DNA from: Paenimyroides baculatum
GTDB taxonomy: Bacteria > Bacteroidota > Bacteroidia > Flavobacteriales > Flavobacteriaceae
Length of the DNA stretch: 43,509 nt
Direction of reading: 5' to 3'
NCBI RefSeq assembly: GCF_008629655.1
Contig: NZ_VWSG01000017.1
Span: forward strand, 1 to 43,509
Shown here: piece after piece, positions 24,450-32,520 of the stretch
Layout of the letters: every line of letters begins with the position of its first letter
How positions within the stretch are numbered: the first letter of the stretch is position 1
Notes under the pieces: generated by a model
Seen by the model: the letters and a program-made list of their open reading frames with translations, nothing else
Told to the model about the DNA's origin: nothing
Database searches by the model: none
Program-made: the position numbers and the translations under genes

Positions 24450-25940
24450 ATGAAATCAATATACTTTTTTATACTAACCTTGCTTTCACTTGCTTTTGTA
24501 AGCTGTAGCGAAGATACTGTAGACGGAAACGCAAAAGGAACACTAACCGGAAGCGTGCGTTTAGAAGCTTCGAACGAACCACTGGCAAACGTTAAAATCA
24601 CAACTACACCTGCAACTACAACGGTTTTTACTGACGAGAAAGGTAATTTTGAAATTTTAGGAAGCATGCCAATGGGCGATTTTTCTGTTCGTGCAGAATT
24701 GAAAGGATACGTTACCGAATATCAGGCAGTAAGCATTATTGAATACGAGCAAAAAGTGCAGATTGTTTTTGAAATGGTTACCGATGAATCGTTGAATTCA
24801 CCACCAACCGTTCCTACCCTTATTGCACCTAACAATTTGTCAACCAATTTAACCAACAATGTAGAATTGGAATGGGATTGTACCGATCCTGATAAAGATA
24901 CGCTTATGTACAAGTTGATTTTTACAAACAACCGTACCAATAACCGTGTGGAAATTCCGAACCTGAAAACCAAAAAAATTACCATGACAGATTTGGATTT
25001 CGGAACAACCTACACCTGGCAAATTGTAGCATCAGACAGTATTAACGACGATGTTTACAGTGAAGCTTTTCAGTTTACTGTTCGTCAGAATCCGGAATAC
25101 CGTTATCATTTTGTTCGAAAAGGTTTGGGCAGCTACAACATTATGGCTACCAATTTAACCGAATTTATAACTATAACGTCGTTAAGCAGTTCTACCTGGC
25201 GACCGCGCAAAAACAATACGGCGAACAAACTGGCTTATTTGCAAACGTACAGCGGACAAACGCATCTTTTTACATCAGATTTAGATGGTCAGAACGAAGT
25301 AAAAATCAGTCAGACACCTGTGAACGGATTCCGTAGCGACCAATTATCATACGCATGGAAACTTGATGGTAGCGAGTTTATTTTCCCGAGTTTTGATAAG
25401 TTGTATAAAATTAACAGCAACGGAACGGGACAAACACAGATATATCAAACCGCAGATGGTCATTTTATATCGAAATGTGCATGGAGTAACGATGGATCTA
25501 AAATTGCCATTACCACAAATAACATCAATGGTTATCAGGCAAAAATAATTATTTTAGATACTAACGGGAATGTGCTGCAAACCATTTTGCAAAATGTTAC
25601 GGGTGCTGTTGGCGGATTAGATTTTGATGCTACCGGAACAAAACTGCTTTACACACACGATATTTCTGGCAACGAAGACTGGCAATACCGCCAATTAGAC
25701 ACGCGCATTTTTGTGTACGATTTTAACAGCAACACGCACAAAGACATTTCGTTTGTAAGTTTAAAACCTATGGGTACGATTGATATCGATCCGATGTTTT
25801 CCCCTAACAGTTCAGAGATTATTTTCACAAGCACATCTAACGATATGATTTCGCAAAAGAATATCTATAAAATTAATTTGAATGATGATGATGTTCGTGA
25901 TTTGATTATATCAAACGCAGAAATGGTCGATTTTAAATAA
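24450..25940 (+). CDS. lipoprotein with carboxypeptidase-regulatory, FN3 and beta-propeller domains
   Basis: A 496-aa lipoprotein (lipobox FVSC, Cys19). Residues about 28-110 match a carboxypeptidase-regulatory/CNA-B-type fold (GTLTGSVRLEASNEPLANVKI ... VFTDEKGNFEILG). Residues 115-212 look like fibronectin III (PPTVPTLIAPNNLSTNLTNN ... YTWQIVASDSINDDVYSEAF). From about 220 on there are TolB/PD40-like blades (LFTSDLDGQNEVKIS; WSNDGSKIAI; FSPNSSEIIFTS). It is last in the curli operon, 19 bases after csgG, and before a terminator. Such a surface lipoprotein could anchor or organise fibres; that role is inferred. Confidence 0.78.
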   Translation: MKSIYFFILTLLSLAFVSCSEDTVDGNAKGTLTGSVRLEASNEPLANVKITTTPATTTVFTDEKGNFEILGSMPMGDFSVRAELKGYVTEYQAVSIIEYEQKVQIVFEMVTDESLNSPPTVPTLIAPNNLSTNLTNNVELEWDCTDPDKDTLMYKLIFTNNRTNNRVEIPNLKTKKITMTDLDFGTTYTWQIVASDSINDDVYSEAFQFTVRQNPEYRYHFVRKGLGSYNIMATNLTEFITITSLSSSTWRPRKNNTANKLAYLQTYSGQTHLFTSDLDGQNEVKISQTPVNGFRSDQLSYAWKLDGSEFIFPSFDKLYKINSNGTGQTQIYQTADGHFISKCAWSNDGSKIAITTNNINGYQAKIIILDTNGNVLQTILQNVTGAVGGLDFDATGTKLLYTHDISGNEDWQYRQLDTRIFVYDFNSNTHKDISFVSLKPMGTIDIDPMFSPNSSEIIFTSTSNDMISQKNIYKINLNDDDVRDLIISNAEMVDFK

Positions 25941-26056
25941 CAAGCTCTTATAATTTTTAACCACATAGAAACATAGTTTAATATGCTTGTTTTATCGAAG
26001 ATTAATATATGTCTATGAATCTATTTGGTAAAATTAAACTTTACAAATAAGCACAA

Positions 26057-26086
26057 AATAAACCGCTATTTTCATAGCGGTTTATT
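26057..26086. terminator. bidirectional terminator between the curli operon and the csgD-like gene
   Basis: A 13-bp perfect stem (26057-26069 with 26074-26086), loop TTTC, core ACCGCTAT/ATAGCGGT, between converging genes. Confidence 0.8.
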
Positions 26087-26112
26087 AATTTAGTTAAGTG
26101 TTGTGTGTATGT

Positions 26113-26811
26113 TTACAATGCGTATAAATTACTTTTAATTGCAACCTTTACCATAGATGCCGTATTTTTAACGCCCAGTTTATTTAAAATTTTGCGGCGA
26201 TGTGTTTCAACCGTATGCAGACTTAAAAAAAGATCTTCAGAAATTTCACGGGTACTTTTACCATCGCAAATATATCCCAGTATTTCTTTTTCGCGGTTCG
26301 TTAAATCAGAATACAAAAGAACATCATGCTCCAAATCAGTTGTTTTTTCTTTAACTAAATCGTTATTTTCTACCGAATGAAAAAAGTATTCCACTATTAA
26401 GTTCCAATATTCGCGCGATAAAACTTTGTTTCCTTTTAAAATCTTTTCAACAAAATCTATAAACTGATCCGATAAAATATTGTTGTTAATCACGCCCATA
26501 ACGCCAATTTCAAACAGCAGCTTTACATCGCTTATATTAATGTTTGATGTTATTATCAGAATTTTAAAATCGGCATTCAGCGTCATTAAATGTAAAAGAT
26601 GGTTAAAATCTTTATTTGTGAATTTAACCACATCGTATATTAACAGTTCCGACTGATTTTTAACTTCTGTTTTTATTTTAATCAGGTCCTGTAAATTTTC
26701 CTTTCGAACAATCTTTGCATCTGAAGAAATCTTTGTAAGCATTAAATTCTCAATTCCCTCTGAAAAAATCGGATTGTTGATTATTGTATACACTTGTAAT
26801 TTTTCGTTCAT
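26113..26811 (-). CDS. CsgD-like LuxR-family regulator with a degenerate receiver
   Basis: A 232-aa protein. The C-terminal LuxR/GerE helix-turn-helix is clear (SDLTNREKEILGYICDGKSTREISEDLFLSLHTVETHRRKILNKLGVKN, about residues 168-216). The N-terminal 125 residues have the alternating strand-helix pattern of a receiver but lack the acidic pair near the start (IINNP) and have a poor phosphoacceptor site (LLIYDVVKF). E. coli CsgD is likewise a LuxR protein with an atypical receiver. It converges on the curli operon across a shared terminator. A role as curli activator is a reasonable inference. No clear promoter element was found in the 285 bases upstream. Confidence 0.75.
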   Translation of the reverse strand: MNEKLQVYTIINNPIFSEGIENLMLTKISSDAKIVRKENLQDLIKIKTEVKNQSELLIYDVVKFTNKDFNHLLHLMTLNADFKILIITSNINISDVKLLFEIGVMGVINNNILSDQFIDFVEKILKGNKVLSREYWNLIVEYFFHSVENNDLVKEKTTDLEHDVLLYSDLTNREKEILGYICDGKSTREISEDLFLSLHTVETHRRKILNKLGVKNTASMVKVAIKSNLYAL

Positions 26812-27066
26812 ATTATTATGTTTTTAGGTAAGCGTTAAAAGCGTTTTTAACTTAAAAACCTTACAACAACCATTTTTTCTAACCAAATAAAGTGCGCTAT
26901 GCTGTTTATCAGGTATTCTTTAGATCAATTGTTCTAAACCCAACTTTGTGCAATGCGCGAAAGATATATTCTGTGATAGTTCTGTTATAAGCCCCCTTAA
27001 GTATAGTACCAAAATTGTTAAAAAAAAGCCAACACGTTAAGGTAGAAATTACCTGAAATAAAAAAA

Positions 27067-27096
27067 CAGGTAAAAATACCTGCTTTGATTATTTTG
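27067..27096 (-). terminator. terminator of the response-regulator operon
   Basis: On the minus strand GCAGGTA pairs with TACCTG(T) around a T4 loop (27067-27082), followed by T7. It lies just past the stop codon at 27097. Confidence 0.7.
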
Positions 27097-27774
27097 TTAG
27101 TTTAACGAGAGTTCTTCAAGCGTTACAATATGTTTTTGAAGTGCATAAACAATGAGCCCGGCAACGTTGCGAACGCCTATTTTTGTAAACAAATTGTTCT
27201 TGTGCCCTTCTACAGTACGCTGGGTTATAAACAAATGTTCGCCAATTTCTTTCGCTGTTTTTTGCTGGCACAGTAGTTTTATAATTTCCTTTTCGCGTTC
27301 GGTTAGCAATTCGTCTTCATCGATCATTGGTTTTGATACTTTAGACGAAATTTGTTCGCGCAGAATTTCCATTTGATCTTTATTTAAATAAAAACCATTT
27401 TTATGAACCTGCTTAACGATATCTAGCAGTTCAAAAGGAGACATCCCTTTGGGTAAAAAGCCGGCAACACCTTCTTTAGTCATAAATCCTATGGAATTAT
27501 CCTGGTAGTGCGATGATACAACGACAACCTTTAATTCGGGATGATTTGTTTTAACGTGTTTAAGTACTTCTAGCCCATCTATTGTTTTCATTTTTAAATC
27601 GAGCAGCAGAATGTCTATCGGCTCGGTATTTTTTTCTTCTAAATAATTGAATAACTGGTAACCGTCTGTAGTATCATATACCACCTGTGTTGACTGATCC
27701 TGGTTAAAAAAACTCTTCAACAATGTTACAATAAGGTAATCATCGTCTACTAGTGCTAATTTTATTTTTTCCAT
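27097..27774 (-). CDS. NarL/FixJ-family response regulator
   Basis: A 225-aa two-domain regulator. The receiver keeps the acidic cluster VDDDYL (residues 9-14), the phosphoacceptor Asp in LLLDLKM (about 59), the S/T in VVVSSH and the Lys in FLPKG. The DNA-binding domain is of the LuxR type (LTEREKEIIKLLCQQKTAKEIGEHLFITQRTVEGHKNNLFTKIGV). Its start overlaps the histidine kinase gene by 35 bases, so it is the cognate partner. Last gene of a five-gene operon; targets unknown, with the nearby curli operon a candidate. Confidence 0.9.
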   Translation of the reverse strand: MEKIKLALVDDDYLIVTLLKSFFNQDQSTQVVYDTTDGYQLFNYLEEKNTEPIDILLLDLKMKTIDGLEVLKHVKTNHPELKVVVVSSHYQDNSIGFMTKEGVAGFLPKGMSPFELLDIVKQVHKNGFYLNKDQMEILREQISSKVSKPMIDEDELLTEREKEIIKLLCQQKTAKEIGEHLFITQRTVEGHKNNLFTKIGVRNVAGLIVYALQKHIVTLEELSLN

Positions 27775-28522
27775 TCTTTACAAAAAAAATAAAACGGGTT
27801 CCTTTTTCTTTTGAACTTTTGTATTTGTATTTAGCATTTAAATTATCTGCCCGCAGGGCGATATTTTGTAAACCAATGCCACTTTTTATTGTTGAACTGT
27901 TAAAGCCAATTCCGTTATCTATGACTAATAACACTATAAATTTATCTGTTATACGTAATTTTAAATTAACTTGAGATGCTTGGGCATGTTTGTGTATGTT
28001 GTTAAGCAATTCCTGTAAAATACGTACCAATTGCAATTTTATGGTTTTATTTATAGGTCGATCTGTTCGAACATCAACATCTGGATCAATATGATAGAAG
28101 CTTTTCCAGCTTTTTAAAATGGTTAACAATATGTTTTCTAACGGTTTTTCTTCGTATAAAGGCGGTGATAATTCATGCGAAATTCTTCGTGATTCATCAA
28201 TCGCTGTTCCTAATAAATGATCTAACTCTTGCTGGTTGGATCCTATCGCGGTTTTTAACCGTATAACGGTTAGCGTACTGATGATGTTATCGTGTAAATC
28301 TGCAGCTATGCGAATACGCTCGTTTTCTTGTGCTTCTAAACTTACTTGCAGTAAAGAGCGCTGATAATCCATTTTTATTCTTATCTCTTCATCTTTAGAC
28401 CGTAAAACTTTTCTGTACGATATATAAAAAACGCTTATCAAAGTACCTACAAGCAGTATCATTACCCCAATAATGATAACAACAGAAACAAGTAGCGTTT
28501 CAGAATCCTGCCATTTTTCCAT
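27740..28522 (-). CDS. sensor histidine kinase (NarX/DesK type, HisKA_3)
   Basis: A 260-aa kinase with a single N-terminal TM helix (residues about 9-31) and almost no periplasmic domain. It has a HisKA_3 dimerisation domain with the phosphoacceptor in AADLHDNIISTLTV, and a HATPase with N-box LQELLNNIHKHAQ, G1 box VIDNGIGF and G2 box SGIGLQNIALRADNL. With no sensor domain of its own, it probably takes its signal from the 7-TM protein encoded 11 bases upstream. It phosphorylates the response regulator encoded in overlap downstream. Confidence 0.9.
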   Translation of the reverse strand: MEKWQDSETLLVSVVIIIGVMILLVGTLISVFYISYRKVLRSKDEEIRIKMDYQRSLLQVSLEAQENERIRIAADLHDNIISTLTVIRLKTAIGSNQQELDHLLGTAIDESRRISHELSPPLYEEKPLENILLTILKSWKSFYHIDPDVDVRTDRPINKTIKLQLVRILQELLNNIHKHAQASQVNLKLRITDKFIVLLVIDNGIGFNSSTIKSGIGLQNIALRADNLNAKYKYKSSKEKGTRFIFFVKNGKNKISTSRR

Positions 28523-28533
28523 AAAAACGAAAA

Positions 28534-29220
28534 TTAAACTTTATAAAATTTAAATAAATTTTTACTGTTTTTAAAAACTATAAAAGCTAAAGAAAAATAA
28601 TATAAAATATGGAGTATAGCATAACTGGAATAAAATACAACAAAGCTTTTATTAGTAAAAGATTGATTAATTATAAAATTTTGAACAACTGTATACACTA
28701 AATGTATAGAAAAATAAGCTAAAAATACCATACAAACCATTTGATTAGTTACACTAAATGGCTTTGTATCTTTAAGCTGTTTTAAAAGGTTTGTAACTAT
28801 TAATACTATTAATAATAAATTTGCTGTAATTTGTGCATAAGCCACATAGTTTAACAGTCCTCTTTCTCTGTAAGTAAATAGGTCATAAATTAAAAATAAA
28901 CCAGCTACACATATTAATAGCCAAAACATTTTGCTTTTTAACCAATAATTATTTATTAAATAACCCACAATTAGTAACTCACCCAGGCGATACAAAATAT
29001 CAAGAAAAAGCGTATCACTAATAATTTCAATCTTCGGTGTAAAAAATAAGATATTTATCAAAAAATCGAACAAAAAGCTGAACATTAAATATAAAGCTAT
29101 TATTTTAAATATCTTCTTCTTGCTTTTTTTAAACACAACTATACTTATTATACTATAAATAATAAGAAAGAATGAATTTACATACGCAAGTATATCATAC
29201 AAAAAATAATAGTCTCCCAT
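28534..29220 (-). CDS. seven-TM membrane protein, probable signal input
   Basis: A 228-aa protein with seven hydrophobic helices and hardly any soluble part, beginning MGDYYFLYDILAYVN outside or in the membrane and ending in a short Lys/Phe tail. It lies directly ahead of a histidine kinase gene (11-base gap) and three bases after a lipoprotein gene. Small 7-TM proteins beside NarX-type kinases in Bacteroidetes are plausible membrane sensors for the kinase. The family is not characterised as far as I can tell. Confidence 0.65.
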   Translation of the reverse strand: MGDYYFLYDILAYVNSFFLIIYSIISIVVFKKSKKKIFKIIALYLMFSFLFDFLINILFFTPKIEIISDTLFLDILYRLGELLIVGYLINNYWLKSKMFWLLICVAGLFLIYDLFTYRERGLLNYVAYAQITANLLLIVLIVTNLLKQLKDTKPFSVTNQMVCMVFLAYFSIHLVYTVVQNFIINQSFTNKSFVVFYSSYAILHILYYFSLAFIVFKNSKNLFKFYKV

Positions 29221-29223
29221 AAA

Positions 29224-29964
29224 TTAAATTAAATCTAAAATATAATATTTTTCATCACTTGGGTACGGCGGTCTCCTCCGTACATTATCATAAAACAAGT
29301 CAACATTATCATAAAAAACTAAATCCGCCAATTTTACACTTGCATTTCCGGTATTATCCTTTAATCCAAAATAAACAGTATAATTTTGTGCTTGCAGACT
29401 GTATGTGGGTATTCTAAATGACTGATAAACCGGCAAACCACTATTTAACCACGTATTATAATTGGCATTCCAATCTTGAATACGGTTTATAGCATCGGCA
29501 GCTTGAATGTATTGTGTGGGTAATGGGAATGTATAACTTTCATACGTTTGATTTGTTACATTAGCAATATCTACATTATGCAAATCAACCACTTTAATAT
29601 AGTTACCTATATTAGCCTGATAACTTTCATGATCATAAACTTCTGATATAATCGCAAATTTTAGTTTTCCATTTAAAACACAAGCATAAGCATGCAGTGC
29701 GTTACCTTGCGGAAACTGTGTCATATCTATATTTAAAGCATTATAATTTTCAAAAAACGGTACTAATACATCTGGACTGTTGCGCAAGCTGTCCCATTTG
29801 CGAATACCGTTTAAAATTTCTTCTAGGTTATAAACCGAAACACTATTTGTTTGATAAGTGGTAACATGTTCTTCCTCTGTAACAACATCTAGATTGCTTT
29901 GGTCACTGTTGCAACCAAAAATTGTAAACAATAGCATTATTAAAGAATATTTTAAAATTTTCAT
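29224..29964 (-). CDS. lipoprotein of unknown family, paralogue of the next gene
   Basis: A 246-aa lipoprotein (lipobox FGC, Cys18). The exported domain has IRKWDSLRNSPDVLVPFFEN, HAYACVLNGKLKFAIISE, YQSFRIPTYSLQAQNYTVYF, LADLVFYDNVDLFYDNVRRR and PPYP near the C-terminus. Each of these blocks recurs in the 191-aa protein encoded upstream (29991-30566), so the two are duplicates with different locations. It lies three bases before the 7-TM gene, in one operon with a histidine kinase and response regulator. It may sense or bind something in the periplasm (inference). No named family recognised. Confidence 0.65.
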   Translation of the reverse strand: MKILKYSLIMLLFTIFGCNSDQSNLDVVTEEEHVTTYQTNSVSVYNLEEILNGIRKWDSLRNSPDVLVPFFENYNALNIDMTQFPQGNALHAYACVLNGKLKFAIISEVYDHESYQANIGNYIKVVDLHNVDIANVTNQTYESYTFPLPTQYIQAADAINRIQDWNANYNTWLNSGLPVYQSFRIPTYSLQAQNYTVYFGLKDNTGNASVKLADLVFYDNVDLFYDNVRRRPPYPSDEKYYILDLI

Positions 29965-29990
29965 ATCAAAATTTTTAGGTAATATTTAAT

Positions 29991-30566
29991 TTAGATTAAG
30001 TTTAATAAATAATAGTTATTACCCGATGCTGGAGGGTATGGGGGTTGTCTTCGAATAGTATCATAAAACACCCCAACATTATTTGTTAAAACTAAATCCG
30101 CAGCTTTAACATCAGGTGTTATGATATCATCTTTTAAGGCAAATAAAGCAGCATAATTTTGTGGTTGTAAATCTGTGGTGGGTATGTGAAAGGTTTTGTA
30201 CATACCAAAAGGTGTGTTAACAACTTCGTGAATCCAATCTTGATAGGTTTCTTTCCAATAATTCACACGCGTTTCTGCCTCTTCTTCAGGGATTTCCTGC
30301 CCACCGCCTAACATATGTACGCAAGGACACCAATAGCAGTTAGCACTTAAAACCTCTGGTGCAGAATTTACATCGTTAGCTTCTGATATTACATAAAATC
30401 CTAACTCGCCATTTTTTATACCAGCATAAGCATGCAAAGGTACTGTTTGAGGAAAAAGATTCATGTCAAGTTCGAATCCCAACTTGTTCATAAACAATTG
30501 CGTTAATATATCAGGATTGGTGCGAACAGCTTCCCAATTTTGCAGAGAAGTAATTATCTCTTCCAT
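29991..30566 (-). CDS. cytoplasmic paralogue of the lipoprotein, with a CxxCxC motif
   Basis: A 191-aa protein with no signal peptide. It shares LQNWEAVRTNPDILTQLFMN, HAYAGIKNGELGFYVISE, YKTFHIPTTDLQPQNYAALF, KAADLVLTNNVGVFYDTIRR and PPYP with the lipoprotein next to it. In the middle (about residues 77-90) it has CYWCPCVHMLGGGQ, a CxxCxCxH cluster absent from the paralogue, suggestive of a metal site. First gene of the five-gene operon, behind a good promoter. Function unknown. Confidence 0.65.
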   Translation of the reverse strand: MEEIITSLQNWEAVRTNPDILTQLFMNKLGFELDMNLFPQTVPLHAYAGIKNGELGFYVISEANDVNSAPEVLSANCYWCPCVHMLGGGQEIPEEEAETRVNYWKETYQDWIHEVVNTPFGMYKTFHIPTTDLQPQNYAALFALKDDIITPDVKAADLVLTNNVGVFYDTIRRQPPYPPASGNNYYLLNLI

Positions 30567-30594
30567 TTTTAGTAGTTTTTTAGGTTTTTATTAA

Positions 30595-30623
30595 CAAAAC
30601 TAATATAAAATCATATTAATCAA
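30595..30623 (-). promoter_or_regulatory. promoter of the five-gene signalling operon (TTG-N18-TAGTTTTG)
   Basis: On the minus strand, -33 TTG at 30623-30621 and a perfect -7 element TAGTTTTG at 30602-30595, with 18 bases between. Leader about 22 bases to the ATG at 30566. Confidence 0.6.
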
Positions 30624-30646
30624 TACAATTTAAACAATAATATTTT

Positions 30647-32388
30647 CTAATTTATTGAATGTTTATCAAACATGCCTTTGAATTTTTTACGTAAGCGCTG
30701 CAAGGCATCATCCACTACGTCGATTTTTATGTTTAAAACCAATGCTATTTCCGCAGGTTTTAAATCCATTTTATTTAAAATTACAATTCGAAAGTTCATT
30801 TCGCTTAAATCAGGAAAGTTTTCAAGCAAAGCATTATAGTAGTCATTTTCTTCTTTTACAAATATATTTTTTAATGCCAGCCAGTTGGTTCCCGACATTT
30901 TTTGCTGATCTAATATTTCCTGTAAAAATACTTTTGCCTGATCTTTACTAACGGTATTGGTATTTAGTTTATCAAGTTCTTTTTCTATAAGATCCATTTG
31001 TTTGTTTTGATCTGACAAATAGCTTTGATACGATTTCAAGGTAAGATCGTATTCGTTCAATTTACTTTCAGATTGTAATTGATTGATCTTATACTGCAGG
31101 ATATTTTTCTGATATAACGACTCTTTATTTTTAAAACGCAACTGAATAGATCGAACCATAAAAAACACAAAAACAATAAAAAACAGTGCACTTCCAAAAA
31201 CGATCCAAAGTTTTAAATTCACTTTTTCTACTTTATCTTTTTCTGCTTCTAACTTGCTGTAAAACTGTTCTTTTTGAGTTTCCCAACCAACCAATTTTAT
31301 AGCTTCCTGACCATCTTTTGTAACAATATCGGCTCCTAACACATCTAATGCTCGACGCGCTTGAAGTTCTAAAGCAGTATCATTTGTTTTTAAAGCAATT
31401 GAAAGATTAATTTGTGCAATTTCATAAGCGTGACTTTTTAAGTAATCCTTACTTAAAACATACTCGTTTGCTAATGCAAGCGTTTGTTTCGCTTTATCAA
31501 ATTCGTTTGTTTCAACATATACCTTGCTCAATAAAATCTGTGCGTACATGGTATTTCGGTCCGCATTGTTTTGTATCGATATTTCTATGTCTTGCTGTAA
31601 AAGCAAAATGGCTTTCTGATATTCTTTTTGATCGAAATGAATCAATGCCAAATCGCCCAACGTTTTTGCATAACGTACTTTATCGTTATTTTCTAACGAT
31701 ACTTCTCTTGACTTTATAAAATAATTACGGGCATTTTCAACAGCTCCCAATTTATAGTAGCTTGACCCGATATTGTTTAAAAAAGTAGCGTAAAGTTTAG
31801 AGTTTGATGGTGTAAAAGCTAAGGCTTTTAAAAGATAGTCGATGCTTTTTTGATGCTCGTTTACACTGCCAAAAAAATAAGCATTCTTTTTATAAACATC
31901 TGCCGGTTGAATAATATTGTCAATTGTATTTTTATCCAACAAATTAGATGATTTTATAAAAAACGGCATCGCTTTTATGTATTCGTTATACGAATAGTAA
32001 AAAAAACCGACCTGCGTATTTACATAAACCAGTAAATTTTCATCATTAATTTTTTCGGCTTCGCTTAATGCTTCCAGGTAAAGCGAAATACTTTCGCTAT
32101 TTATGTTATCAAAATTCTTGGAATAAGCTTCGGCTTGTAAAACCTTATTAACCACTTGTAAAACCTGACTATCGTGTGTTTTAACCGTTTTGCCTTACGT
32201 AGATAATTTTTATTAATGGTAGCAGGTTCTAAAATCTCCTTATTTTCATTAATAAAATTATTAATCAATTTAGTATTGGTATTAGCAGAAACACTGGTGT
32301 TGCAGAAAAGCAAAAAAAAAATTATTAAAAAACTACAGCTGTAATTATTTAATAAATAAGGTTTTAGAAAATTATTTTTTAAAAGCAT
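30647..32388 (-). pseudogene. TPR sensor/regulator with C-terminal HTH, frameshifted
   Basis: The ATG at 32388 gives a signal-peptide-like hydrophobic start (SFLIIFFLLFCNTSVSA) and reads to about 32195. A longer frame covers the rest to 30647, and its only start is a GTG at 32155 inside the protein. Adding one A to the AAAA tract near 32190 joins them as ...NYLRKAKTVKTHDSQVLQVV..., about 580 aa. The joined protein has six or more tetratricopeptide repeats outside the membrane, a TM helix (LWIVFGSALFFIVFVFFMV), a coiled coil, and a C-terminal helix-turn-helix (MNFRIVILNKMDLKPAEIALVLNI). This is a known layout of Bacteroidetes membrane-bound regulators. It has its own promoter and lies upstream of the five-gene operon. 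The frameshift may be real or a sequencing error. Confidence 0.7.
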
Positions 32389-32462
32389 TTCCGTGATACA
32401 CTAATATTGTATTTTAAATAAATTTACTACAATTATTTTTACTATTTACACGTAATTTTACT

Positions 32463-32492
32463 CAAAACTAACATTCAGGTAATATTACGCAA
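32463..32492 (-). promoter_or_regulatory. promoter of the TPR regulator gene (TTG-N19-TAGTTTTG)
   Basis: On the minus strand, TTG at 32492-32490 and TAGTTTTG at 32470-32463, 19 bases apart. The TTG sits in the T-tract of the manC terminator. The leader to 32388 would be about 70 bases. Confidence 0.5.
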
Positions 32493-32520
32493 AAAAAAGC
32501 CGGAATTTATTCCGACTTTT
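32492..32520 (-). terminator. terminator of the manC operon, containing its stop codon
   Basis: On the minus strand AAAAGTCGGAAT pairs with ATTCCGGCTTTT (one G-U), 2-nt loop, followed by T8. The manC TAA (32509-32507) lies in the hairpin. Confidence 0.75.
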
